A stretch of DNA of 6,496 bases from an uncultured Ruminococcus sp. (GTDB lineage: Bacteria; Bacillota; Clostridia; Oscillospirales; Acutalibacteraceae), in NCBI GenBank assembly GCA_902773065.1, contig CACYDD010000187.1:1-6496 (forward strand). Reading direction: 5' to 3'. The translations under genes were made by a program, and so were the position numbers. The notes under the pieces are model-generated. The model was not told where the DNA came from, made no database searches, and saw only the letters and a program-made list of their open reading frames with translations. How positions within the stretch are numbered: position 1 is the first letter of the stretch; each line of letters opens with the position of its first letter. This document shows, piece after piece, positions 1-6,187 of the stretch.

Positions 1-603
1 CATAAAAATGTAATTTTCTTCCGAGCCGCCTGTATCAAGCGTTCCCGAAACGGTAAATTCAACCGTTGTTCCTTTTTCTTTCGTATTTTCATTTTGGCCT
101 GATGTTTCGGTTTCGGAGGAAGGCACAAAGGCGATCGACATGGTATCGCCCTCGCCTACTCCGTACAGTTCGGCAATATCCTTACCGACAAGCACCTGAC
201 CGCCTTCCTGCGGCCACTGACCTGTCACATACCAGTACGGACTTGTTGCTTTTGCACCTTCAAGGTCTGTACCTGCCGCAATAACAGGACGTTCGTTGAC
301 CATGACTGTTTCATAGCGATATGGTGCAACACCGACAATATTGTCTTTATCAATATAGGTAAGTGCCGTATCAACATCTGTTACTTCAATTCCTTCGTCA
401 CTGCCTGACGGAACAAATATCATATTCGCACCGTAATTTCTGAACTGCTCTCCCATCTGACGGGGAACGTCATAGTAAATCGTGACAAGACCCGAAAGAA
501 TTGTTGCTCCGACCATAATCGCTAAAAGTGCAACCACCATTCTCGAACGTCGTCTCAACAAGGAAGCTGTGATCATACGAAAGAACATATTTTGTTTTTT
601 CAT
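1..603 (-). CDS. FtsX/MacB-like ABC transporter permease, N-terminal part (cut by window edge)
   Basis: The 201 visible codons start at ATG 603 and stay open to the window edge, so the C-terminal part is missing. A GGAG ribosome site (610-613) sits 6 nt before the ATG. Residues 1-21 are basic (KKQN...LLRRRSR), residues 22-43 form one membrane segment, and the rest is an extracytoplasmic domain like that of MacB/LolC-type permeases. It is a paralogue of the neighbouring permease at 775-2100. Both share an FFRM segment before the first helix, a YGAN motif followed by a V-P pair (here residues 57-64), and an acidic GG-x-E/D-rich-NYI/DYI motif (here residues 192-199). The expected three C-terminal helices would lie beyond position 1. 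In p19-type clusters two such permeases are encoded side by side, and a heterodimer is the natural inference. The transported substrate is unknown. Confidence in the family is high and in the role moderate. Confidence 0.88.
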   Translation of the reverse strand, partial: MKKQNMFFRMITASLLRRRSRMVVALLAIMVGATILSGLVTIYYDVPRQMGEQFRNYGANMIFVPSGSDEGIEVTDVDTALTYIDKDNIVGVAPYRYETVMVNERPVIAAGTDLEGAKATSPYWYVTGQWPQEGGQVLVGKDIAELYGVGEGDTMSIAFVPSSETETSGQNENTKEKGTTVEFTVSGTLDTGGSEENYIFM

Positions 604-686
604 AGAAATCTCCAATCAAACAATTTATGTTGGGTAAGTATTTAAAATCATAAAATAAATGTGCAAACTAATGGCAATTAAAATAT

Positions 687-767
687 AAAGTTTCGGTCAA
701 GCCTTTTCAAAGGCTTGCGGAGTCCAGAGGCAGAGCCTCTGGTCAGGGGCTTGGGGGCGAAGCCACC
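687..767. repeat. Nested-palindrome intergenic element between the two permease genes
   Basis: This GC-rich block fills half of the 171-nt gap (604-774). It contains three adjacent dyads: 698-717 (CAAGCCTTT, 2-nt loop, AAAGGCTTG), 724-742 (CCAGAGGC, 3-nt loop, GCCTCTGG) and 748-764 (GGCTT, 7-nt loop, AAGCC). The first two are perfect palindromes. No U-tract follows the hairpins on the minus strand, so this is not a standard intrinsic terminator, although it could pause transcription or stabilise the upstream message. From memory it resembles REP-like dispersed elements in Ruminococcaceae genomes that carry a TTTCGGTCAAGCC edge; I could not confirm this by search. The remaining AT-rich stretch (604-686) shows no convincing promoter, only weak TTGCAC / TAAATA-like boxes, and ends with the ribosome site of the next gene. 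Confidence 0.6.
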
Positions 768-774
768 AATAATA

Positions 775-2100
775 TCATCTGCCGTGAAGTACTTCAGCAG
801 GTCTGAGCCTGAGAAGCATTCTGATGGCAGGAATACTGCCTGCAAGCGTTACCGCTATAATGGCAACCGCTACAATGGGAATGACCATCGGCTTCATGTC
901 GATCGCCGAACCGAATACGCTCCAGCCGATGATCTGTGCAAAGCCGTAGCCTGCAAAATAACCTGCTACTCCGCCAATGACCGCTGTGATCATGATCTCT
1001 GTCAGTACCACACCTAAAATTGAACCGTCTTTTGCGCCTATCGCTTTCATTAAGCCGATCTCGTTACTTCTTTCCATAACGCTTGCTGTAACAAGGTTGG
1101 AAATACCAAGAGCCGCACCGATCAGGCTGAATATAGTGATCAGGATCATCAGAAGTTCGGTCTTTTCCATAATAGAGCCTTCCGACTCCGCCACCTGACG
1201 AACAGGAGAAGCAACTGAATCTGTGATCACTTCCTGAATCTGATAGCAGATAGAGCTTACATAAGCGGTACAATACCATGTTTCATACTGGCTGACAGAA
1301 AGTGCTTCGGGATTTTTTGCTGCTTTTCTTGCCAGCTCATTATCGGGAGTCGTCAGCGCACTAACTTCAATACTGCTGAGAAGTCCTTTGCAGTCAGCAA
1401 GATTCTGTGCCGGAGCAAGTGAAGTATAAATATAATCGTCCTCGTCTCCGCCTGCATCATAAATTCCCGTAACAATCAGTGTTTCTTTGCCGTTTTTCGT
1501 TTTGACTTCGATGGCATCTCCGACACTGATATTTTCCTTTTTGGCAAGAGCCGAACCGATCATGGCGGCATTTTCCGAACCGTTTTTCTGTTCATCGATC
1601 CAACCGCCCTGTGAAACATCCCACCAGGTTCTGAGGTTTGCGATACCTGTGTCAAGTGTTTCACCTGTCGGCAGCTCCATATGATGATTGAACCATGTTC
1701 CGACAAGCTTTGCTTCTTCTCCGTCGGAAAGTGTGACCTTTGTATCAACAAAGGGCGTAAAATCAACAATATTAAATGCCCAGAAAATCGTTTTGATATT
1801 GCCAAGCTCCGATTCAAGAAGGTGAGAACTTTGTACGCTATCGCTGTCCTCCACATCATAAAGCTCGGAAATGATCGAATTTTCCTTCGGTACTACGGTG
1901 ATATTCGCACCGTATGTTTTCAGTTCCTGATTGACCTTGTCGCCGACATCCATCATCACATTCAGCATGGCGGTAGCAAGCGAAGCTCCTAAAAGAATGG
2001 TGAATGCGATCATGAGCATTTTGCCCTTTTGTCTGAACATTGCACCTCTTAACATTCTGAAAAACACTTTGCCGCCCCCCTTACTTGAATTTATTTTCAT
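775..2100 (-). CDS. FtsX/MacB-like ABC transporter permease
   Basis: The 441-residue product has the four-helix layout of FtsX/MacB-type permeases. One membrane segment lies at about 28-48, followed by a large extracytoplasmic domain (about 50-310), then three membrane segments near 316-338, 362-390 and 405-425. The stretch MERSNEIGLMKAIGA (342-356) is the typical cytoplasmic coupling segment of this family, and the C-terminus ends in the usual LRLRPAEVLHGR style. It shares FFRM, YGAN and the acidic GGDEDDYIY (217-225) motifs with the permease at 1-603, so the two probably arose by duplication and may pair. The ATG at 2100 overlaps the DUF2318 gene by 20 nt but has no clear ribosome site. An in-frame GTG at 2067 lies 7 nt after a G-rich purine run and would give KVFFRM as its start region. 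I keep the longer form because GTG starts are rarer. Known FtsX-family members couple ATP hydrolysis to mechanical change or export; the role in iron uptake is not established here. Confidence 0.9.
   Translation of the reverse strand: MKINSSKGGGKVFFRMLRGAMFRQKGKMLMIAFTILLGASLATAMLNVMMDVGDKVNQELKTYGANITVVPKENSIISELYDVEDSDSVQSSHLLESELGNIKTIFWAFNIVDFTPFVDTKVTLSDGEEAKLVGTWFNHHMELPTGETLDTGIANLRTWWDVSQGGWIDEQKNGSENAAMIGSALAKKENISVGDAIEVKTKNGKETLIVTGIYDAGGDEDDYIYTSLAPAQNLADCKGLLSSIEVSALTTPDNELARKAAKNPEALSVSQYETWYCTAYVSSICYQIQEVITDSVASPVRQVAESEGSIMEKTELLMILITIFSLIGAALGISNLVTASVMERSNEIGLMKAIGAKDGSILGVVLTEIMITAVIGGVAGYFAGYGFAQIIGWSVFGSAIDMKPMVIPIVAVAIIAVTLAGSIPAIRMLLRLRPAEVLHGR
2075..2082 (-). promoter_or_regulatory. 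Candidate ribosome site for an alternative GTG start of the permease
   Basis: On the minus strand this reads AAGGGGGG and sits 7 nt before an in-frame GTG (2067-2065). The annotated ATG at 2100 has only CTGATCGAAA in front of it. The site lies across the last two bases of the stop-codon region of the DUF2318 gene, so the two proteins may be translationally coupled. The paralogous permease begins five codons before its own FFRM segment, which does not decide between the two starts. Confidence 0.4.
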
Positions 2101-3346
2101 TTTCGATCAGCGTTGAAGTCGGAATAATAATGTAACCATTCTTTACGCTGTAATCGATCACAATCGGGTTGCAGCCGCCCTTGAAACCAATAGTGTTGAT
2201 ATTCATAACAACATCACAAAGCTTGCAAACAACCTGTCCGTCACGTTCATAATATCCTGTTTCACCGCAGATATCACAGGCATCCAGACCGACACCATAA
2301 GCACGGGAATTCGGCTTTTTAATGATGATAAAACGCACTTCAATATTATTCGGCGTTTTATAGATAAATCTGTGCAGATGTTCATCCTCAACCTGTTCAA
2401 AAGATATGTACAGGCTGTCGCCCCTGAGTTCACATTCTTCGGCAGGAGAGAGCTGTATTTCCTGATTGTCAAGTGCATAAACCACAGTAAGATTCAGTAT
2501 TCCTACAATCAGAAATACCGTCATGGCTGTTGCCCAGCGGCGACAGCTTCTCATTCCGGCACGGATCTTTCTCAGCTGTGCAGGATTGTCATATTCCTGT
2601 GTCACCTTGGTATTTTTAATAAAAAGAATTACTGCAAAAACTGCTGCTGCTACGATTGCCGCATAGATAAACCAGTCGCTGTAGTTCTGAAGAACTTTGA
2701 CCACTTCAAAAACATCGTGCCTGATCGGGCTATTGAACGGAATAATTCTTCTTGTCAGAAGAATATTCAGAAAGCTGCCGATAAGACTTGCTGTAAAAAT
2801 CGAAATTCCAACTCTCATGAAAATAACATTCAGAACCTTTGAAAGTCTTGTCGCCATACGGTAAATTGCCATTGCAATGACAATCATGCAAATAAATCCT
2901 AAAATCCAGCCTATGAACCTGTATATAAAATCAGTAGAGAAAATTGAATTATCCGATACATCGAAATTTGTCGGATAGGCAATGGCATCAGGCAAAGAAT
3001 AAAACCAGATCAGTGCCGTCAGCAAACCGCCAAGCACCATTGCAATATATTCACCCGGTTTTTTTGTCACTTTTCGCAGCGGTCCTATCGTAAATATGAT
3101 AAAGATCACAAAACCGATAAAAAACACTGTCAGTGTCCGCATATTCCACAAACTCATATCAAACTTTTTGGTCGTATTTTTAAAATAAGACATTACTCCG
3201 GCAGCGATCAATCCAACTCCGCAGGCGATAAACTGCGAATTTCTTCCCTTTCTGCCGTAAAACATCTTCATAAAGGAAAACAAGACACCTGTGATAATAG
3301 CAGCAAGTATCAGGTCTTCCGTAACAAGATACAAATATTTCAGCAT
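2081..3346 (-). CDS. Polytopic membrane protein with C-terminal DUF2318 cysteine domain
   Basis: This 421-residue protein has about eight predicted membrane segments (near 9-27, 38-52, 72-93, 100-117, 138-162, 172-195, 226-243 and 273-291). A soluble C-terminal domain of about 120 residues follows and matches DUF2318. Its signature is visible: HRF near 325, VRFIIIKKP near 337-345, DACDIC (356-360), CKLC (374-377) and NTIGFKGGCNP (384-394). The five cysteines C357, C360, C374, C377 and C392 could hold an Fe-S cluster or another metal. DUF2318 proteins regularly sit beside FTR1 and P19 genes, and an electron-transfer or iron-reduction role is an inference from that context. I chose ATG 3346 because AGAGG lies 7 nt upstream. 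An in-frame GTG ten codons earlier (3376) would extend the protein but has no ribosome site and adds no family-like sequence. The gene follows the lipoprotein gene by 134 nt and overlaps the next permease. Confidence 0.9.
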   Translation of the reverse strand: MLKYLYLVTEDLILAAIITGVLFSFMKMFYGRKGRNSQFIACGVGLIAAGVMSYFKNTTKKFDMSLWNMRTLTVFFIGFVIFIIFTIGPLRKVTKKPGEYIAMVLGGLLTALIWFYSLPDAIAYPTNFDVSDNSIFSTDFIYRFIGWILGFICMIVIAMAIYRMATRLSKVLNVIFMRVGISIFTASLIGSFLNILLTRRIIPFNSPIRHDVFEVVKVLQNYSDWFIYAAIVAAAVFAVILFIKNTKVTQEYDNPAQLRKIRAGMRSCRRWATAMTVFLIVGILNLTVVYALDNQEIQLSPAEECELRGDSLYISFEQVEDEHLHRFIYKTPNNIEVRFIIIKKPNSRAYGVGLDACDICGETGYYERDGQVVCKLCDVVMNINTIGFKGGCNPIVIDYSVKNGYIIIPTSTLIENENKFK

Positions 3347-3353
3347 AATATAA

Positions 3354-3358
3354 CCTCT
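3354..3358 (-). promoter_or_regulatory. Ribosome site deciding the DUF2318 gene start
   Basis: AGAGG on the minus strand lies 7 nt before ATG 3346. It favours the ATG over the in-frame upstream GTG at 3376, since it falls inside the reading frame of the longer version. The protein begun at the ATG starts MLKYLYLVTEDL and runs straight into the first membrane helix. Confidence 0.6.
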
Positions 3359-3410
3359 GTTATGATAATAATGCACATTGTTAAAGCAATTTAACTTTTC
3401 CCTTCATACG

Positions 3411-3449
3411 CAAAAGAGTGATAACAGCATCAATGATACTGTTACCACC
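3411..3449 (-). terminator. Terminator-like hairpin between the P19 and DUF2318 genes
   Basis: On the minus strand, 3449-3435 (GGTGGTAACAGTATC) can pair with 3431-3417 (GATGCTGTTATCACT) around a 3-nt ATT loop. This gives a 15-bp stem with three G-U pairs. GCTTTTC-like sequence (complement of 3416-3411: CTTTTG) follows at once. The stem is long, but the U-run is only four bases, so partial termination or protection of the upstream message is more likely than a full stop. It begins about 30 nt after the stop codon of the lipoprotein gene. No promoter is evident between it and the DUF2318 gene, so read-through is expected. Confidence 0.5.
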
Positions 3450-3480
3450 GCTCATGCTGTGCATAACACGAATTTTCAGA

Positions 3481-4164
3481 TTACCAATCCTGTACTGTGT
3501 AATCCCAGTTATCGAATGTAACCTCGATCGGATCTTCCCAGAAACGTCCCTTAACACCTGTCTCATCATCAACATGGAGAAGGAAGCCGTTTTCTACAGG
3601 GCTGTGAAGTGTGAATGTTACAGAATATGTGTCAGACTTGTCAAGCTTGACATTGGCACCGTAGTGAGGACCGTCATCAGCGTTCATTACCATGAATGTA
3701 CCGCTTGCTGCTTCCTTTTTGTCAGAACCTACGATCTTGTAGTCAACTGTCAGATACGGAATCCAGTCGCCCTTACCGAAACCAAGTTCATTTTCGAGAG
3801 CAGAAATATCAGCCTCGAGGTGAATGTTGTAACCCTCGCTCTTGATATCGTTCTTGCCGTCGCCCTGCATATCTACAGGCTGGAAATATACTGCTGCAAG
3901 GTGAATCGGAGCACCTTCAACGTCTGTTTCGCTGATCGGAATCTCTGTGAAACCGCCGTCCTCGTCCGGAGCTGCTGCACCGTTATCATCGTCAGCGTTC
4001 GCATCATCTGCTGAAGCATCAGCATCTGTATCAGCTGCAGAAGCTGTGCTTGCTGCTGTGTTGTCGTTTGTACTGCTGCTGTCTGAACCGCTGTTTGAGC
4101 AAGCACCCAGTACTGCTGTCATGGAAAGTGCGAGAAGAATCGCAAATATCTTTTTTGCCTTCAT
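3481..4164 (-). CDS. P19/Tp34-family iron-binding lipoprotein
   Basis: The 227-residue product begins with a lipoprotein signal peptide ending in the lipobox LGAC, so Cys22 would carry the lipid. A low-complexity Ser/Thr/Asp/Ala linker (23-70) tethers the binding domain outside the membrane. The domain (about 72-227) matches the P19 / Tp34 / FetP family, the extracytoplasmic partner of FTR1 permeases. Likely metal ligands are visible: H115 and E117 (YNIHLEADI), M160 and H167 (MNADDGPHYGAN, 160-171) and H197 (GFLLHVDDETGV, 193-204). By family comparison these correspond to the His/Glu/Met/His/His set that binds copper and is proposed to bind iron in C. jejuni P19. Secreted Gram-negative P19 is periplasmic; a lipid anchor replaces that in a single-membrane cell. 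AAGGAG (4175-4180) lies 10 nt before the ATG. The gene is 84 nt after the FTR1 gene, with no promoter or strong hairpin between them, so the two are probably co-transcribed. Confidence 0.94.
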   Translation of the reverse strand: MKAKKIFAILLALSMTAVLGACSNSGSDSSSTNDNTAASTASAADTDADASADDANADDDNGAAAPDEDGGFTEIPISETDVEGAPIHLAAVYFQPVDMQGDGKNDIKSEGYNIHLEADISALENELGFGKGDWIPYLTVDYKIVGSDKKEAASGTFMVMNADDGPHYGANVKLDKSDTYSVTFTLHSPVENGFLLHVDDETGVKGRFWEDPIEVTFDNWDYTVQDW

Positions 4165-4248
4165 GTCATTTTCTCTCCTTTAAAAGATTAGAAATATATT
4201 TGAATAATCCCTTTACATTCGGGGTAATTCCTGATTCATGTGAAGCCA

Positions 4249-5934
4249 TCATTTTGCCGCTTCAGATTTTGCCTTTACATTTTTCTTTTGGGGCTTTGCC
4301 TTTTCCTGCTTCGGCTTTTTTTCTTTCGGTTTGAGTTCCTCTTCAAACTGCTCCTGTGTTTCCGTAAGGAAATGAATTCCTTCCGCAACACTGATAAACG
4401 CCGGGATAAATGTCCAGCAGAATGCAAAATAAAGAAGACCCTGACCATATTTGCCAAGATAGAATTTGTGGATACCAAGACCACCCATTACTATAGCCAG
4501 CACACCTGCTTCATTCTTGTTTTTTGTTTTCCAGTTCTGCATTACAAAAATCATCAGTGTAATGAGAATCAGAATGAGCTGCGGAATCAATGTTTCAAGA
4601 CACGGATAAATTCCGAGTACATCGAATACATCATTGACCGGGATCAGATTTGCCAGAAGTTCAGGAGAAGTGTAACTGATAATATCTCCCTCGATCAGTT
4701 CCTTAATACCAGAGCCGAGGAATGAGATCGACATTACGAACATCAGGATCGATGTTCCGAGGAAGAACGGTCTGATCGGAAGTTTTACACTAAAGAAACG
4801 TATTATAATAAATACAAATACCAGGCATACACATCCGACACCAAAGCCTGACCATACGGGGAGTGTATTACCGTTAGAGCTTGAGATCAGCGGCTGATAG
4901 AAGAGAATCACCTCTGCACCCTCTCTGAACACAGCAAGGAATGCTGTAAATCCCAAAGTCAGCGCACTGCCTGTTTCTGTTGATACCTTCACCTGATCGT
5001 CAATATATTTTGACCACACTTCCGATTCGGATTTTGATATCATCCAGTTGCTGACATAGAAAAGAACCAGAACAGCGATAAGAGCCGTAATACCCTCAAT
5101 AATTTCCTGATTTGCACTGTTTGCCAGTTTCAGCAGATCGAGCAGCCATGCTGCACCAAAACTGCACACAATAGCAAGAACCGAACCGATATAAACAACC
5201 TTGAGCTTGTCCTTATTGCCCGATTTTACCAGATAAGCAATGATCGCACCCACAACAAGGATCGCTTCAAAGCCTTCTCTTAAAATAATACCAAAACAAG
5301 CAAGGAAATTTACCATATTGAATCCGTCATCATTGGCATTTGCACCGATCACTTCATCATCCGAATCAGCATTATCCGTTGAAAGTGATGTTTCTGCCGT
5401 ATCTGATGTACTGCTGTCTCCGTCAATGACTTTACCCTTGCTCATATGTCTTGTCACACCGGTTGTGCCGTCCAGCTTGTTGGCATCCTCACGCAACATT
5501 GACCTGAGTTCGTCAATTTTCGCAGTAACATTTTCGGCAGATTCATTGCCCTTCATTGCGGTCTTACAAGCTTTGAATTCAAATTCCATTGCACTGACTC
5601 TTGAACCGGAGATCGCACCCATGGTGGTTTTTTCAAAACCTGTGATCTCATAATAGCCGTAGTACGCATCGTTAATGGCATCTACACCTGCATCGGCATC
5701 TCCGCCTTTATAAATCTCATCGGCTGCATCCAGTACATCCTCCATGGCATCCACCACAAAGCTCCATGTCAGTTTATCAGGCTTTCCGTAGGTAGCCTTA
5801 TAATCCTTCCATGTTTTGCAGTAATCTGTCGCTGCACTTACACTCGTACTAAGAATGCAAAGAACCGTAAGCAAAATGGCGGTCATCAATGACGCAGTAC
5901 GCAAAAGCTTTTTACGGCTTTTTGCTTTTATCAT
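4249..5934 (-). CDS. FTR1-family iron permease with N-terminal extracytoplasmic domain and C-terminal TM2 domain
   Basis: The 561-residue protein starts with a signal peptide (about 1-35, SVSAA near the cleavage site). An extracytoplasmic domain (about 36-200) carries the AYYGYYEITGFE (90-101) segment typical of long FTR1 proteins, and an acidic Ser/Thr/Asp-rich linker follows (171-203). The FTR1 permease core spans about 207-467. It has both hallmark motifs, REGFE (219-223) and REGAE (337-341), whose Glu and Arg residues are needed for iron passage in the family. The core is the FetM/EfeU-like subunit that moves iron across the cytoplasmic membrane. Unusually, residues 474-523 form a TM2 domain (GGLGIHKFYLGKYGQGLL, 484-501, then P511 and a second helix), and a Lys/Glu-rich tail (530-561) follows. 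The added part makes the protein longer than a typical FTR1. GGGGAGGA (5942-5949) lies 7 nt before ATG 5934. It is the first gene after the strong promoter and leads the cluster. Confidence 0.95.
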   Translation of the reverse strand: MIKAKSRKKLLRTASLMTAILLTVLCILSTSVSAATDYCKTWKDYKATYGKPDKLTWSFVVDAMEDVLDAADEIYKGGDADAGVDAINDAYYGYYEITGFEKTTMGAISGSRVSAMEFEFKACKTAMKGNESAENVTAKIDELRSMLREDANKLDGTTGVTRHMSKGKVIDGDSSTSDTAETSLSTDNADSDDEVIGANANDDGFNMVNFLACFGIILREGFEAILVVGAIIAYLVKSGNKDKLKVVYIGSVLAIVCSFGAAWLLDLLKLANSANQEIIEGITALIAVLVLFYVSNWMISKSESEVWSKYIDDQVKVSTETGSALTLGFTAFLAVFREGAEVILFYQPLISSSNGNTLPVWSGFGVGCVCLVFVFIIIRFFSVKLPIRPFFLGTSILMFVMSISFLGSGIKELIEGDIISYTSPELLANLIPVNDVFDVLGIYPCLETLIPQLILILITLMIFVMQNWKTKNKNEAGVLAIVMGGLGIHKFYLGKYGQGLLYFAFCWTFIPAFISVAEGIHFLTETQEQFEEELKPKEKKPKQEKAKPQKKNVKAKSEAAK

Positions 5935-5960
5935 TCCTGATTCCTCCCCTATCTGTCAGC

Positions 5961-5969
5961 AGAATAGCA
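5961..5969 (-). promoter_or_regulatory. Possible second, extended -10 promoter close to the FTR1 gene
   Basis: The minus strand reads TGCTATTCT, four of six matches to TATAAT with the TGn extension, about 27 nt before the ATG. No good -35 box stands 16-18 nt upstream. Its interest is that the TTAG-N6-CTAA dyad (5981-5994) would cover the -35 area, a usual repressor position. The evidence is weak. Confidence 0.22.
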
Positions 5970-5976
5970 GTATTAA

Positions 5977-5997
5977 TTAGTTAGAAAAGACTAACCT
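5977..5997. promoter_or_regulatory. Candidate operator dyad in the FTR1 leader
   Basis: GTTAG (5980-5984) and CTAAC (5991-5995) form a perfect inverted repeat around 6 bp, inside TTAGTTAG and CTAACCT half-sites. The half-sites recall the TTAGGTTAG / CTAACCTAA halves bound by DtxR/IdeR iron regulators, but the spacing differs from that consensus (6 bp instead of 1). A MarR-type regulator is also possible. The same TTAG-N6-CTAA spacing recurs at 6159-6172. Confidence 0.4.
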
Positions 5998-6008
5998 CGA
6001 TACCTTTC

Positions 6009-6044
6009 AAAACCGACTCCGCTGATTTTTCAGACTGAGTCGGT
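6009..6044 (-). terminator. Leader hairpin with short U-tract, possible attenuator
   Basis: In the untranslated leader, ACCGACTC (6044-6037) pairs with GAGTCGGT (6019-6012). An inner CTGA/TCAG stem (6033-6030 with 6025-6022) adds to it, and UUU (6011-6009) follows, making UUUU with the last paired base. The hairpin lies about 40-75 nt after the predicted transcription start and about 75 nt before the start codon. It looks like a weak intrinsic terminator placed for attenuation. I saw no obvious competing antiterminator or known riboswitch. Confidence 0.42.
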
Positions 6045-6088
6045 ATGTCCGGTCTTATCTGTCAAACAACTCCACTGTTTCGCCTGAA

Positions 6089-6118
6089 ATTATAGCATAC
6101 TGAAAAACCGCTTGTCAA
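6089..6118 (-). promoter_or_regulatory. Strong sigma-A promoter of the iron-uptake cluster
   Basis: On the minus strand TTGACA (6118-6113) and TATAAT (6094-6089) are both perfect consensus boxes, separated by 18 bp. A TG at 6097-6096 makes an extended -10 (TGCTATAAT). The start site would fall near 6082, giving a leader of about 148 nt before the FTR1 ATG. The -35 box abuts the inverted repeat at 6122-6174. Such a strong promoter before an iron-uptake operon implies tight repression when iron is plentiful. Confidence 0.82.
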
Positions 6119-6121
6119 TGA

Positions 6122-6174
6122 AATTAGTTCAATTTAACAAACCTAAATTGAAAGTTTGTTAGATTGAACTAATT
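6122..6174. repeat. 21-bp inverted repeat upstream of the cluster promoter
   Basis: The left arm 6122-6142 and the right arm 6154-6174 are complementary at 20 of 21 positions around an 11-nt spacer. The single exception (6134/6162) would be a G-U pair in RNA. Each arm contains TTAGTTCAAT(T/C)TAACAAAC, so two copies of one site face each other. The left arm ends 3 bp from the -35 box. The repeat is AT-rich and lacks a U-tract on the minus strand, so it fits poorly as an intrinsic terminator of the ATPase gene. A paired regulator-binding site is the better reading. Confidence 0.7.
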
Positions 6175-6187
6175 CCAACCGAAAAAT

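Noticed and set aside
3347..3376. Ten-residue N-terminal extension of the DUF2318 protein from GTG 3376.
   Set aside because: No ribosome site precedes it, and the good AGAGG site lies inside it, pointing to ATG 3346.
3381..3464. A 28-codon minus-strand ORF starting ATG 3464 in the gap after the P19 gene (MHSMSGGNS...).
   Set aside because: It has no ribosome site, and its middle is the 15-bp hairpin, which explains the ordered look. I recognise no family.
3418..4014. Long plus-strand ORF (198 codons) opposite the P19 gene.
   Set aside because: It is a shadow of the lipoprotein gene, with a cysteine-rich, unlikely composition and no family resemblance. The opposite strand has a clear lipobox and P19 motifs.
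3950..4090. Repetitive GCATCAGCATC / CTGCTG-like stretch that looks like a short tandem repeat.
   Set aside because: It encodes the Ser/Ala/Asp-rich tether of the lipoprotein. The low complexity follows from the linker composition, with no regular unit.
5240..5653. Plus-strand ORF of 137 codons opposite the FTR1 gene.
   Set aside because: It lies antisense to the N-terminal domain and first REGFE motif of the permease, with Ser/Leu-rich shadow composition and no ribosome site or recognisable domain.
6122..6174. The long inverted repeat as an intrinsic terminator of the ATPase gene.
   Set aside because: The stem is AT-rich, and the sequence after it on the minus strand (TCATTGACAAGC) has no U-run and runs straight into the -35 box.
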